A stretch of 64,000 nucleotides of DNA from Cristatella mucedo (GCA_009760855.2 WPIO01000016.1:2311001-2375000); one strand, 5' to 3'; shown: positions 35,401-63,345, numbered from the stretch's first letter. Numbers and translations: made by a program. The notes: generated by a model from the letters alone, not told the origin.

Positions 35401-35526
35401 CAGAGACGTCCATGCCTTTACTTGCGCCATCATCCTTTCTTCCTGGCGATACGGTACATTTCGCCTTATTCCTTACGATCGACGTCGGCATCCCAGCCAC
35501 GACCAGTGCAGCAGCTGAAACCTTTT

Positions 35527-35580
<54 letters not shown>

Positions 35581-35787
35581 TCTGCTGGGCAGCTCAAACC
35601 ACGGGAGTCGCACTCGTCGTTGCTCGTAACGTTCGTGCGCCAGTGAGTAGAGCTAGCAGGCGACGCTTTCTCGCCTCCGTTTGCAGACGAGCTGCTGCGT
35701 CGGCCGGCTGCGCCCGAGCGCACCAGCTTCGAACGCAAGCCGGTGGCGAACATCACCTGGGACGAGGAATGCTCGGGTGCCGTCTAG
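32362..35787 (+). CDS. Ig-family gene D: complete secreted Ig-like protein (~180 aa)
   Basis: The coding exons are 32362-32434 (ATG at 32377, second ATG at 32380, leader MMIVSAILAIVSLMVVVPV), 34751-35134 (Ig-like domain, 384 nt) and 35687-35787 (C-terminus, TAG at 35785-35787). All phases are 1-1 and all splice sites are canonical. The Ig exon has LRCYIDF, EALMC, DWSLDG, ILNATV, NGKRLLC and NVSC. The tail has FERKPVANITWD and EEC, so the six-Cys pattern of gene B is kept. The first intron holds LINE-II debris. The donor of the upstream 5' UTR exon seen in A and B is mutated here (GTAAGT to AAAAGT), so the 5' end must differ. Function is unknown; secretion is inferred from the leader and the absence of a membrane anchor. 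Confidence 0.78.
32615..33490 (-). mobile_element. LINE-II fragment, antisense, in intron 1 of gene D
   Basis: Tail hairpin near 32650-32690, then 3' UTR. The C-terminal RT region reads on the minus strand at 33251-32769 (SLEFCKSQLAGLPAGAIGRL... AFGSYAPKPGNSLPTHITT). Confidence 0.85.
33490..34395. other. Intronic duplicon remnant, no gene recognised
   Basis: Parts resemble the gene A and gene B intron-1 sequence in inverted orientation (for example the GCGAGAAC...GGTATTAA region near 33730). The alignment is too weak to trace by eye. Confidence 0.3.
34395..34512 (+). mobile_element. LINE-II tail remnant
   Basis: GCGAATGTAAAGCGCCTAGAA... followed by a mutated hairpin arm (GAAGGCGCTCC) and TTATTG repeats. 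It abuts the inner end of the inverted-repeat arm. Confidence 0.65.
34751..35134 (+). other. Ig gene D, exon 2 (Ig-like domain)
   Basis: Acceptor TCCGCTCAG|GTCA and donor GTGTCAG|GTAAGG. It divides as 2 + 127 codons + 1. Six nt shorter than in genes A and B, and intact. Confidence 0.85.
35529..35578. repeat. (CT)n microsatellite
   Basis: A CT run in the last intron of gene D, matching the GA run at 26270-26326. Confidence 0.95.
35687..35787 (+). other. Ig gene D, exon 3 (C-terminus)
   Basis: Acceptor CGTTTGCAG|ACGAGC. It encodes a split Asp, then 32 residues and TAG. Its translated sequence is the same as that of pseudogene C exon 3. Confidence 0.85.
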
Positions 35788-37756
35788 TCGAGCAGTGGCC
35801 TCAGCGAATGAGGCGGCACGTCGTAATCGTCACGAGCCGCTCTCGGTGGTTCGCGCGGCAGGCCGAGCTTAAGCTGATTCGTCACTGAGGCATCCCCTAG
35901 TAAAGTGCGTCTGCCATCGCGGCCATCTTTACTCGAGCGCGAACTACCGGCTGCGGCTAAGCGAAGTCATCTCGGAGACCAAGCAGCTCTGGGGGAGGGG
36001 TGCAAAGTGCACTCACAGCGAGCCCATACTTTCAAGCCACGAGAAAGTTTGATTGCAAAAAGCCTAATTGAAGACGACTTCGTCCAGTCAAATTTGAATC
36101 GCGAAGTGCTAAGACTTTTCAAGCCAAAAGTAAATGTAAAACTATAAAACAGTAAAAATAGATCTTAACGGTCTCAGTTGTAACGGTAATAAGGTGATGT
36201 CATTTGCATCGCATCTTAAAAACGACATCTCTACCGAGGCACGTTACATCTCATAACAAGTAAAGTAATAACGGAGGCTGTGCATGATGTTTGATAAGAT
36301 GACGTATCGCAAGCTACGTCATATCTTGCATGATGTTTCCATTAGAACGGTTGATTAGTTTTTACTTTAAATGGAAACACTAATATTGGGCTGAGGTACT
36401 GTCAATTCAATCGGAACTATGCTTCAGCTCGAGGTTAACTAACTGTTCAACTCTTGCCAGACTAATGAGTCCGAAGTAATTCACCGGAGATTCCTGCAGT
36501 AACTGTCACTGTCACAGTCACTGCGGCTATCACCCAGCACCATATCCAAATCACGCGTCTCGGATTCTACGTCGCACAGCTGATGTCTTTAGATTGAACC
36601 ACTGCTGGCAATAGACACTTTGCACCAATCCGACCGTTTAAATGGAAACAAGTTGAACGGTTGAACAGTATAACGCAGAGTCCAGCAAGCTAAAGTACTT
36701 TGGTAGACACTTAAAGCCAAGGCTTAGTAGCGCCGGTGGACACTAAGTGACTTGCGAGAACAAATTAGCTACGGTAAAACGAAACAGCGTCCTCGAATCG
36801 GTATATACTCTGCAGTCATATCAAAGTAAAAGTCATTAAGTCTCTCAAAAGAATTAAGTCCCTTCCTACGGTACTCGTCCCCCTTGAAGGAATTCCGCGG
36901 GCATTAACTGCTGCACGGATTGCGGTCTCTTTTTCGAACTTGTCGGCGAGATGAAGGCTGTGCTTAATGTCGCTGTGGCTGTAGAAGAACATCGCGCGCG
37001 TGGTGTGATTATTGATAGAATTAGCACTTCCAACCCCCATAATCCAGTAAATACCAAGTCTCTCGCCGAAGTTAGAAAGCTGAGAAAGATTGTGGAATTC
37101 GCTAATTTAACTGCTTTGAATGTTTCGCCTTTTCGAAGGATGGTGTCGCATTCGAATATTTTGAAGCAGAGGCAACGCTGGAGCTCTAGATATAAATTTT
37201 GGTAAAGAGAATCGTTACCCCTACCAGAATAACTTCCGTGAGCGCTAATTGCTGCGTGGATTGCTAGTCTATTTTGCGAACTTGTCTGCGCGGTGAAGCC
37301 TGCCGTCATGGTGATCGTCTTGCATATCGTGAATGGCAAGCAGCATCCGCCCGAGTGTCTGTGTCGTAATATCTGCCGCCGCTGCTTGAACTGGGCGCAG
37401 CTATGCCCTCCAGGGACTTGAACATCCGTCGACCGTGATGAGCTCGGTTACCATAGAAACAGTCTAGCAAAATCGACCGTGAATTCGCGATTGCGGTCTG
37501 CTGCTCGGCGGTTCGACGCTTTGCTGTGTCGATGCACTCATGCCGGTCTGCGTCTGGTCGTTGCAATACGACTAGCAGATGAGGCAAGGCTGAAAGGATG
37601 AACGCTAGAGGAAGCCTCCACCTTCACTTTCCGTCGCTGGCATCCGCCATGCTTGGCCGCCAGACGCAGCTCCCAGAAAGGCTCTTCATGGCAAGTCCAA
37701 TAGCCGTGAGGATTGCGTGAAGCACCTGAAGTGGCCTCACAGAACAAATCGCTCTA

Positions 37757-37965
37757 GTTCGTTTGCAGAGGTGGGTGATCCGTGCCGTTCCTGGGTCATC
37801 CCTTCGCGGTCAAGACTACCAGACAGTCGTAGCAATTTTCAAGGACAGCACTTGCAGCACGAGCCCCGGAGATCTATAGTGGAGCATTGACAAGGCTATG
37901 CTAGAGGATCGCTGCTCTTAAAAAGTCGCACCCTATCGCGATTAGTAATGATAAAAGAAATTTAG
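37757..37965 (-). repeat. Duplicon piece matching 15800-16012
   Basis: The inverted counterpart of the sequence left of the LINE tail at 16013. It shows that the order [15.8-16.0]-[16.1-16.5] is ancestral. Confidence 0.65.
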
Positions 37966-37969
37966 CACC

Positions 37970-38090
37970 CTTATACGTACGCACGATAAAAGACCTCCAG
38001 GACTTAGGTATCCTTGAAAGGGTGTCTAACGCGGTTGTTCAGCAACCAATTAAACCCCTTTTAATCATTTTCATTTATTCTTCCAAATTT
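37970..38090 (+). mobile_element. LINE fragment, N-terminal RT region
   Basis: Encodes a degenerate LERV...AVVQQPIKP segment, like the start of the RT domain seen at the window start. Confidence 0.4.
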
Positions 38091-38194
38091 TGAGCATGCA
38101 AGAGCTCATCTCCCATCGTGCATTTACCAATCCTTAATGTGCTCTACTATCACACCAGAATGGCTCCGCCTCCAACATCCCGCCGGAACATTCG

Positions 38195-38510
38195 GCCATG
38201 TTTAATCAACGTAGATGCAGCCGTGGTGCAACGGGTGATCTGATTTGGAAGCAATACAGCAAGCGGATGGAAGTACTTAAAGCCAAGTGACAGAACTATG
38301 AAGTCAATCCACTGCTTGATAGGTAGTCCTACAGATCCATGCGTAGTGATGTTATGGGGCATTTAAGTATTTTACGACTGATGAGCCTAGCTGCCGAGTT
38401 TAGCACCAACCATGAACGTGTTATTGGACGTTCAGGAAGATCTAACAGAGGTGAGTTACACAATTTCCATCAATACGTCACGAACACGAATACATTTATC
38501 AGCTTGACTG
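38195..38510 (-). mobile_element. LINE-II fragment, antisense
   Basis: The reverse complement reads as the degenerate C-terminal RT region (KQWIDFIVLSLGFKYFHPLAVLLP type). Confidence 0.65.
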
Positions 38511-38534
38511 CGGAATCCTTAAAAAATGATTTTT

Positions 38535-38640
38535 TAATTGCTTATTTAAAAGTCTTTTTGTACCGCGGCTGAAGAGAGCCTGAACGGCCATCACCACAAA
38601 TGCTGGCAGTTTGCAATAAAGGATCGCCAGATGCAATGTT
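38535..38640 (-). mobile_element. SINE-I fragment, degenerate
   Basis: Matches the SINE-I body, including CTTTTTGTACCGCGGCTGAAGAGAGCC and a following GGCCATCACCAC segment. Confidence 0.5.
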
Positions 38641-39151
38641 AGAATACTAGACCTCAGCGGTGAAAAGCATTTCATCTTGCCTAGAAAATCAAGCCCGAAT
38701 TTGTGCATTTGTGCGTTGGCAAAAGCAAACAGACTTTACTGTGACGTATTGATGTCGAGATGAGTCGTTTTGGAAGAAGAAACCCCAGATTCTCAGGCCA
38801 CAGAGCAGAGGCTACAGAACATCGGTTCATTCGAGCCTCAGTTCATTTCTGAGTATCAGGTTTTCTTATTTCTGAGTAGTAATTACTTTGCCCGTAGACA
38901 GTAATTGTATTGTATCGTCATTCTATTTGTGAAAGTTTGCTCCCGCCCGAATTTGAATATCAGCAACATAACACGAGCAGCAGGAGAGTTGGGAGAGTTT
39001 GACATGCTGGAAGGTGGAGAGAGATCAAGACACGCGTACAGCTGACAGTCGCCTGCATGGTATTGGATGATTAAATCATACTTGGTGATTAAATCACCAA
39101 GAGGGTCGTGTAAACTGTAAAAACGAGTCAACCCACACGTATCCTTGGGTT

Positions 39152-39918
39152 TACAATATATGCTTTGGCACTTCTCGGATGATCGCGGCACGTTTAAATA
39201 TAAGTCAACGTTCTGGAATCTCTGCCTGACAAAAGACCTTGACAGAGCTTGTACAGTTGTGCACTGTGCTACGTCTATATTCACGCGCCTATATTCCTTA
39301 GACCGGTTTATAGGAATTTAGCGACTGTGCAATTATAAACATGCGACCTCTACCAAAACGCATTAAGATGTGCCCCGTCGGAAACAGACCCCAAAGAGGC
39401 ATTCGAAGTACGCACAGCGCTGGAAGTATTCTAACCTCAGCTACGAAATAGCAGTCGATTCTAAGACTCAAAGCGCCGCGAATTCTGGGGCCGCAAAGAT
39501 GCCCACTTCCAGCGAGGCAATACAAACGAATCCCTACCGCCCGGTAGTCTTGCTTTAGAAGTCCGGCGGTCACCGACCGAAAGGTGCTATCTAGTGCCCC
39601 GGAGTGGTGCTCGGAGCGTTTTCTTTTTGTAAATGGGGCTTTAAAGGCCGGAATGCCGGTAGGGGCAGACTATCATTCCTACAGCAGCCCTACGAAGGGG
39701 GAGATGGGAGCTCTACGAAGGGGGGGGGGGTTGGAGAGTCTCTTCAGCCGCTTTTCTCCTACCTCCGGCTCCTTCTCGGCGCCTTTGAGCTGGGCTTGGT
39801 GTTTAAAAGGACGAATGGGCAGCCTAGCGGACACCTTCCGCCTACGCTTGCCACGTCACTCACTGCCCAGCAATGTGGGGCTGTGCATTTGCACGGAGCT
39901 AGGCCACCGATGACTGCG
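39152..39918 (+). repeat. Direct repeat D2, copy 2
   Basis: The partner of 27321-28083, in the same orientation. The main differences are single substitutions and a longer G run near 39720. Confidence 0.9.
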
Positions 39919-39984
39919 CAACAACGCAGGTGACGCAGGTGAGTTTTCTATAGCGAAATAAAAGCCTGAGCAGCTTTCGTTTCG

Positions 39985-40700
39985 CATTCGGTCAAGGTCA
40001 GTGGTTAGCCAAAAGAATTGGCTCGCACAACAAGTAGAAACTGAGAAGCACGAGGGTGAGTCAGGAGAACGTTGAGATAGTGAGTAGCGTTGAAGAAGCA
40101 GCTCGGGACGAAGGCTGGAAACGATGTGCCACAGTCGGCAGCAGCAGAGCAGATGACGACGAGTGAGACTTGTGGAAGCGAGTTCCACTGTCTAGGACCT
40201 GCAGAGCTAAAGCTTCCTTCCCTGCGGTTTTATTTAATTGATGACACGGCCCCTGATCGCTGTACGAGTGGGCTGTGACGCTCGATGTGGTAAGCAACCG
40301 GGACGTTCGATTAGTCCTTGTTTTGACAAGGGAGTCGGGGGGGGGGACTCCGGTCGGCGAGAGGGGCGGGAAGAGTCGTACTTGGCCTTGCTCCGTGTGT
40401 AAGTGGAATAAACTGGTGGTGTTGCTCGTCGGCTAGCGTTCTGTGCCTTTCTCGACGATAATTCAGACTACAGGCCTTTTAACGGCTGAGGAATGGAACA
40501 GCTAATGTATTGCCAACGAGTGAAACTGGAGGCTTAAACTGGAGAGCAGTTCAGCTAGGCATTGAAGGAGACAGGCCGTGATTGATTCGTGTCCATCGGC
40601 GCTAACCGAAGTAATGAATCATTCCAAAGCCCGTTTATGATGATGTTAAATGAGGATATTATATATTTATGAGAATAGCAGAGCCTCGCGATGGCTCGCG
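39985..40700 (-). mobile_element. LINE-I fragment, antisense, interrupted by an LTR-like insert
   Basis: The reverse complement shows the GSRPWNSLP-type region (near 40170-40200). It continues after the insert with the NKLAV-type region near 40495-40530. Confidence 0.65.
40215..40477 (+). mobile_element. LTR-like insertion, family 2 (tentative)
   Basis: It separates two adjoining pieces of LINE-I. It contains a G run near 40337-40346 and GTGGAATAAACTGGTGGTGTTGC, similar in layout to the AATAAACTGTTGGTGTTGG end of LTR family 1. It may end at ACTACA near 40477. No clean target-site duplication was found. Confidence 0.4.
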
Positions 40701-40854
40701 AGCTCATTTCCACTCATAACAGCCCAGGCTGCAAGCCCGGAAGACGGACCCTGGAAAATATCGTGCCAAAGGGTATACACAAGGTATCGATCCACACAAG
40801 TTATCACATACTAGTTTTCTCCAAGTTAGTTTCGAACAGCAACTAGTCATAATG

Positions 40855-41560
40855 ATCTTTTATTTCACTTTCAGGTCCCTTCATTCTTTAGCTCCAGTCT
40901 ACCTATTAGATCTATTCACACACCACGCTAAGCATCGTACCACCCGCTATTCGAAATGTAACTGTTCACCAATACTTGGTAAATACATAATAAATCCTAG
41001 CTGATTAAGCAGCCTCTTTTTGTATAGCGACAGAAGAGCCTTTACGGCGATCACCACCGCTTGTAGTGGCGATAAAGGATCACCCACCGCAGGATTCGAA
41101 CCCATTACCTTCGGACCGAGGTCGTGAAAAGCAACCACCTTACCTAGTGTGCCATCACGGATCCCCATAGTACAAATCTCAAATCCTTTAGTGACCATGC
41201 CTTTAGTTCGTATGCTCTCAAAGCCTGAAACTCACTCCCGACCTGCGTTGCGATATCTCCCGACTTGTCGACATTAAAAGAAAACTAAAAACATATCTGT
41301 CTATCATAGAGTTTGATGGGTCCCTGCGATTCGTCCTCTATGTGCAAATGCGTGCTGACACTGTTGCATGCTGCCACTAACAACACTTGCATGCCGACTC
41401 TGTGCATGCCACTCCTAACCATGTTATTCTCCTTCTTTATTGAGCAAGCAACCACTAACCATTTGATCGCTCTTCCTTTGCAGTAATTGTAAAGCGCCTA
41501 GAAAGAGATTGAGTTCTCTCTGGGGGCTTTTTAAAAAGTATTATTGTTATTAGAATTATT
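40855..41560 (+). mobile_element. LINE-II 3' fragment with SINE-I insertion
   Basis: The C-terminal RT region is split by SINE-I at about 40985-41165 and resumes (SNPLVTMPLV type). The 3' UTR and the tail hairpin with an ATT run to 41560 follow. Confidence 0.85.
40985..41165 (-). mobile_element. SINE-I, antisense
   Basis: The reverse complement has GATGGCACACTAGGTAAGG (A box) and GGTTCGAATCC (B box). Confidence 0.85.
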
Positions 41561-42330
41561 ATTTCGGTGGGCAAACCATTCCCGGCTGCCTAAAATCAGT
41601 TTGTTTTGCCGGGCACCGGGCGACCGGCCCGCGAACTAGGCTGAATTTGGCGGTACGACGCCTTTCTGCAGAGGCGAAGCGAGGGGCGGGCTGGGGGGGG
41701 GGGGGGTGGATAGATGTCCACGGGCGCCAAGGCAAGGAGTGGGGTGCCAAAAGCAAAATGGATTTTGCATATTCAAGAAAGATTTTAATGTGAGAATACC
41801 AATCTTGATTTCATGCATGTCCCTGTTTTAGCGGACTTGATTATTACTGGCTAACTTATTGAGCATGATTACAGACACAAACCAAGCTGCAGCTTGGCGG
41901 CGCAAACGCGACGACATGGAAACAATGAGGGAGCTTCAACTACTGCCTATTTGGCTGGCGCTGGGAGCAAAACAAGCCAACGGCCGTTCACACCTCCGTC
42001 CGAGTTCCAACTGCCCTCACCGTCCGCTCGATTTATGCGGCCTGCCACAGGCGGGCTGCGTCACGTTAAGGGCGAGCCCGGCCTGCTGGCCTGCGTCAAG
42101 GACGAGCCAGCGTGCTATGGCTAAGCACCGACCGGATAGAGCACCTAAGACCGCTCACTTATCAGGTGTCCAAAAGCGAATTCTGTCCAGAAAGAAGAAG
42201 GAAATTGTTTCATAAAATGTGATATGCACCACATGAATCTGGCAGGAGCTCATGGTGCAATTCAAGATTCCGTTGTCATTGCATCTTTTGAAACAATAGA
42301 GAGCACCTATGTCGTCTTTTCAAGATCAGC
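41560..42330. other. Unassigned, contains a 16-bp G run
   Basis: A G-homopolymer run lies at about 41691-41706. An open frame at 41859-42215 has no recognised similarity and no splice or start context that I trust. Confidence 0.35.
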
Positions 42331-42339
42331 TATGACGCG

Positions 42340-42425
42340 GGAAGAAATGTAAAGCGCCTAGAAAGAGATTAAGTTCTCCGAGGGCGCTTTATCAAGTACA
42401 TTATTATTATTATTATTATTATAAG
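42340..42425 (+). mobile_element. LINE-II tail with (ATT)n
   Basis: GAAATGTAAAGCGCCTAGAAAGAG... followed by GAGGGCGCTTTATCAAGTAC and an ATT run. Confidence 0.85.
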
Positions 42426-42439
42426 AAGTGAAGAAAGTC

Positions 42440-43440
42440 TAAGCCACCACTCCCAAACGCAGCACTGCCACGAGGTGGAGTTTAAGAGTCCAGGCTGCAA
42501 AAACTATCAATGAAGGACAGAACAGCATTGCACGTCTTTTGAAGCAACTGTTTGAGGACACAAGTGGAACACTTGAAACAAGATGTGAAGCATAAAGTCT
42601 CCGAAATCGTTTTTTGAACTTCAAGTTTTTGGCGATGTTGCAATTTTGGTACAAGATCTTAGGGAATATTGACCGCATTAAAAAAGACTTCGTGACCCAA
42701 AGATGAACTTTAAAGATGCATCTTGTGACCTCCACTCTCTGAGGACTGAGTTGTCAATACTTCGAGAACACCGGTGTCAGGAATGACCACTAGATGCCAA
42801 AAGGAGATGTGAATTGTGGTAAGTTGCAGTTGAACGAAGAATCAGCCAAAAGACATAGCCACTCAGAGAACTCTCAAGATGTTGGTGTCACGGCAGAGGG
42901 AGGAGATTTCAAGAGTCATGAAGGGCAGCATAGGCTATCTCCGACAAGACATTGCAATTGTCTTTTCCTGGCTCACAGATCTTGATGCCGAATTCGGTCT
43001 CTTGTTGGAATTTGAGAAGCTCTTGAAGAAACTTGACCACACCAGACTCCGCCAGCAACGTCTAGATCTTGGAGGCATCTTGTGTTCAGATATTGTTGAA
43101 ACAGAGCTGTGCAACAAAGTATGTGACTGTAAAATACTTCTTGTCCCACGTCACGACTCGGCAATAAAGACACCACTGAAACTCATGTCTTTCATCGTCA
43201 TTTGTGGAAAAGATGTTTCCTAATTTATGAATTGCCTTGCAAGTTCTTCTCAACATAGCTGGATCAGTTGCCAGTTGTGAACTTTTCTGTAGCAAGCTGA
43301 AAATGATCCTATCTCATCTGAGAGCATCAATGGGGTAAGATCGACTCTCCAATTTGGCATTATTAAGCGTAGAGAGAGGAACATTAGAAAATATTGAATT
43401 TCAAGCTGTAATAGACCAGTTTCCCACATTCGAGGCCTGA
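42440..43440 (+). mobile_element. hAT-type transposase remnant (ZMYM1/DUF4371-like)
   Basis: The 3' part reads as a hAT C-terminal dimerisation region. A GKDVFPNL segment at 43210-43230 needs a +1 shift, then ALQVLLNIAGSVASCELFCSKLKM is interrupted by a stop. DRLSNLALLSVERGTLENIEF follows to about 43410. Upstream, 42879-43210 gives an open frame with the matching region before it. Frameshifts and stops show that it is dead. No terminal inverted repeats were located. Confidence 0.7.
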
Positions 43441-43825
43441 GAATTTTACCTAAGTTAAAGCGGTTAGTTTAAGTTAAAGTTAAAGCTACAGTAAATCGCT
43501 ACTAAAGTTAATAAAACTGTATCGACTCGATATGCCTGCTAGCGTGTGTTTTTTGCATTTCTTCTGTGGTGGAGCTATTTGCAGCAGTTTTTGACAAGGA
43601 GAGGGGCGCCATTTGTAGCTGAGTCCTGGGCGCCCAGTGGTTTCACTACGCCTCTGCCTTACCAACAGTAAGCCTTGCAATTGGTATCTTTCGATCATTG
43701 TTTCTGAATACATTATCACCTAGCCAAACTTATGATCTATGCCAATAAAGACGTGCGAGTGGGTTTTGAGATATTAGCTTTCGTTGTCAAGCTGTGGGTT
43801 GATCTGCATGTTCTAGCACTCAGGA
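43440..43825. other. No recognisable feature
   Basis: It has a short tandem of GTTAAAG units near 43455-43488; otherwise nothing was recognised. Confidence 0.4.
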
Positions 43826-43829
43826 GCTT

Positions 43830-45200
43830 ACAGCTGGTGCAAAACTAGGCTGCTAATCTGATTAAGAAATTGGAAAGGCTGACTTTCAAAATTGGCTCTG
43901 CCAGCATATCTCCAGTTGAATCAGCTCAAAATCTAGGTGTCATATTCCAAAGCGACTCCAGAGTGTTGACGTGAATGGACGAAGATCATGTGAAGTACCT
44001 CTAAAATATGGTGTACCTCAGGGCTCCGTGCTAGGTCCGGTTCTTTTCACGGTTTATACTCTCCCTCTTGCTGATGTGATTGCCAAGCACAATCTAGGCT
44101 TTCACTTCTATGCGGATGACACTCAGTTGTACCTTTGCTTTGATCCCTCCCAGCCTTCGAGCACCTCAAATTCTCTAAACTCACTAGCTGCATGCATTGA
44201 TGACATCCACACATGGATGGCAGCAAATTTTCTAAAACTAAACGATGATAAAACTAACTTACTAGTTATGGGCAAACCTAGTGTGATTCAGAAATTGGAA
44301 AGGCTGACTTTCAAAATTGGCTCTGTCAGCATATCTCCAGTTGAATCAGCTCGAAATCTAGGTGTCATATTCCAAAGCGACCTCTCGTTAGACGACCACA
44401 TCAGCTCCACAGTCAAATCTGCCTATTTTCAGCTTCATAACATTGCTAAAATTAGAGCTTGTTTAGATAAGGATACCACGTCCAAGCTGGTCCATGCATT
44501 CGTGACATCTCGTCTCGACTTCTGCAACTCACTGCTTACTGGCCTACCAGCAGGTGCGATCAGGCGATTGCAGCTGGTGCAAAACTCTGCAGCTAGGCTT
44601 GTCTGTCGTGAGCGTCGCAGTTGCCACATTACTCCACTTCTCGCCGACCTGCACTGGCTACCAGTCAAGCAACGGATTGACTTCAAGGTTTTGTCGCTCA
44701 CTTTTAGGTCTCTTCATTCTATGGCTCCAGCCTATCTTTCAGATATACTACCCCATCAGGCCAAGCATCGTACCACTCGCTTTTCGGAATCCAACATTCT
44801 GGAAATACCTCGTACAAACCTTAAATCCTTTGGAGACCGTGCATTTAGCTCGTATGCTCCCACAGCCTGGAACTCACTCCCGACCTGCGTCAGAACATCC
44901 CCTGACCTGACCACATTTAAAAGAAACTTAAAAACACACCTATTTAGGACAGCATTTAGTGGGTCCCTGTGATTCGTCCTTGATGTGCTTATGCGTGCTG
45001 ACACTGTGCATGCTGCCACTAACCACATTTGCATGCTGACCCTGTGCATGTAACCCCTAACCATATTATTTATTTTGTTTGTTTTTCAAGCATGATTTTA
45101 CTTGCTATTCTATTGCATATCACTTTGCAGCAAATGTAAAGCGCCTAGAAAGAGATTGAGTTCTCTGAGGGCGCTTTACCAAGTGCAATATTATTATTAT
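43830..45200 (+). mobile_element. LINE-II, best-preserved copy (open 333-codon RT fragment)
   Basis: The frame is open from 43971 to 44972. It contains VPQGSVLGPVLFTVYTLPLAD, FHFYADDTQLYLCF (catalytic YADD), DDKTNLLVMG, the C-terminal RT region and the terminal TAFSGSL. The 3' UTR and tail hairpin follow (45130-45175), then an ATT run. The N-terminal RT half and endonuclease are missing. A scrambled duplicate of 44283-44383 precedes it at 43857-43957. Confidence 0.93.
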
Positions 45201-45204
45201 TATT

Positions 45205-45835
45205 ATAATCTTGTCTGACGTGCGTTGCAGTTGCCACATCACACCGCTTCTCGCCGACCCGCACTGGCTACCAGCCGAGCAACGTATAGACTTCAAAGTT
45301 TTCTCACTCACTTTTAGGGTCACTTCATTCTTTGTCTCCAGGCTACCTATCAGAACTACTCATTCACCAGGCTAAGCATAGTACCACCAGCTTTTCGGAA
45401 TACAACTGTTTATTCATACCTCGTACAAACGTCAAATCCTTTGGAGACCGTGCCGTTAGTTCGTATGCTCACAAAGCCTGGAACTCACTCCCGACTTGCG
45501 TCACATCTCCTGACTTGTCCACATTTAAAAAGAAACTAAAACCGCATCTGTTTATCACAGCATTTATTGGCTCCTTGTGATTCGTTCTTTATGTTTATGT
45601 TATTCTTTATTTTCTATGTGCTTATGCGTACTGCCGCTGCACGCTGCCACGAACCATACTTGCATGCTGACCCTGTGCATGTCACCCCTAACCATGGTAT
45701 TCTTCTTGTTTATGGAGCACGCTAACACTAACCATTCGATCATGTTACCATTGCAAAAAATGTAAAGTGCTTAGAAAGAGATTGAGCTCTCTGAGGGCGC
45801 TATATCAAATGTATTGTTACTATTATTAGCACGCA
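45205..45835 (+). mobile_element. LINE-II 3' fragment
   Basis: C-terminal RT region (ELLIHQAKHSTTSFSEYN...NSLPTCVTSP), 3' UTR, and the tail hairpin at 45760-45800. It directly follows the previous copy's ATT tail. Confidence 0.88.
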
Positions 45836-46074
45836 TACTTACAACAATTGCAACCTCACATCGTCGCGTTTTCAAGAGACTACAATACTCTAGAACCATT
45901 GCACTTTACTGAGCACACGAAAGTTTGTCAGTGACGGAGATTTTCCACTTCCAGTTTTGAGTTGGGACAACTGTCCATGTCAGTATCCCGCATGTTATTG
46001 TAGGGCAGTGGTTCTGAAAGAAAATTGCACTGAGGCCACACCTACATACTACTTTCCTGTAGATAATGCTTCCG

Positions 46075-46150
46075 TAAGAACATATGTAAAGTGCCTAGAA
46101 AGGGTTAAGTTCTCAGAGGGCGCCAAAATAATGAATGAATTATTACGAAC
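46075..46150 (+). mobile_element. LINE-II/SINE-II-type tail fragment
   Basis: ATATGTAAAGTGCCTAGAAAGG..., then AGTTCTCAGAGGGCGCC and an AT-rich end. Confidence 0.6.
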
Positions 46151-46329
46151 TATATAAAAAACAAGGCTTGGATCCAGATTTTCCACTTTATTGTCTAGGC
46201 CAGAACGCGAAGTAAGTTCTATCGTTTCCAAAGGCGCTGGCAAAGTCGCACAGCCACAATATGTAGGCTAGGGCTGTACGATTACAAGTAACAGTACACA
46301 TTAACGCTAAGTAAATGACGCATTTACAT

Positions 46330-46523
46330 CTCAGTTAAAATCAAAACATTCATTTTCAAAGCCTGTTTTTTTAATTGTATAGACTTGCTTGCTACGACGA
46401 GAGGGTGCTATGTTGCTAGGGATAACCCGCGGAGCCACAGAATTGCTTCTTCCGCCCACTCTGCGTATTGTTGTTCCGGCCGCCTCCGAGCTTCCGCTTC
46501 GTAGGGTGAATAACGTCGGGCCC
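46330..46523 (+). promoter_or_regulatory. Putative promoter/5' leader of GPCPD1
   Basis: Non-repeat sequence immediately upstream of the start codon, in contrast to the repeat debris before it. The coding frame stays open upstream to ATGs at 46389 and 46410, so an N-terminal extension is possible. No TATA box is obvious. Confidence 0.35.

Positions 46524-63345
<16,822 letters not shown>

Larger units (their letters stand above)
34512..39290 (+). repeat. Inverted repeat, right arm (partner 23495-27262)
   Basis: The 34512-37753 core is near-identical to the left arm. 37757-38715 is extra sequence (a duplicon piece plus LINE/SINE fragments). The pairing then resumes at lower identity to about 39290. 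Confidence 0.85.

Noticed and set aside
36951-37205. 84-codon frame downstream of gene D in the same orientation
   Set aside because: Three replacement differences against the 24.9-24.65 kb copy, no splice sites, and not conserved in unit B.
41859-42215. 118-codon frame near 42 kb
   Set aside because: No recognisable similarity, codon pattern or splice context.
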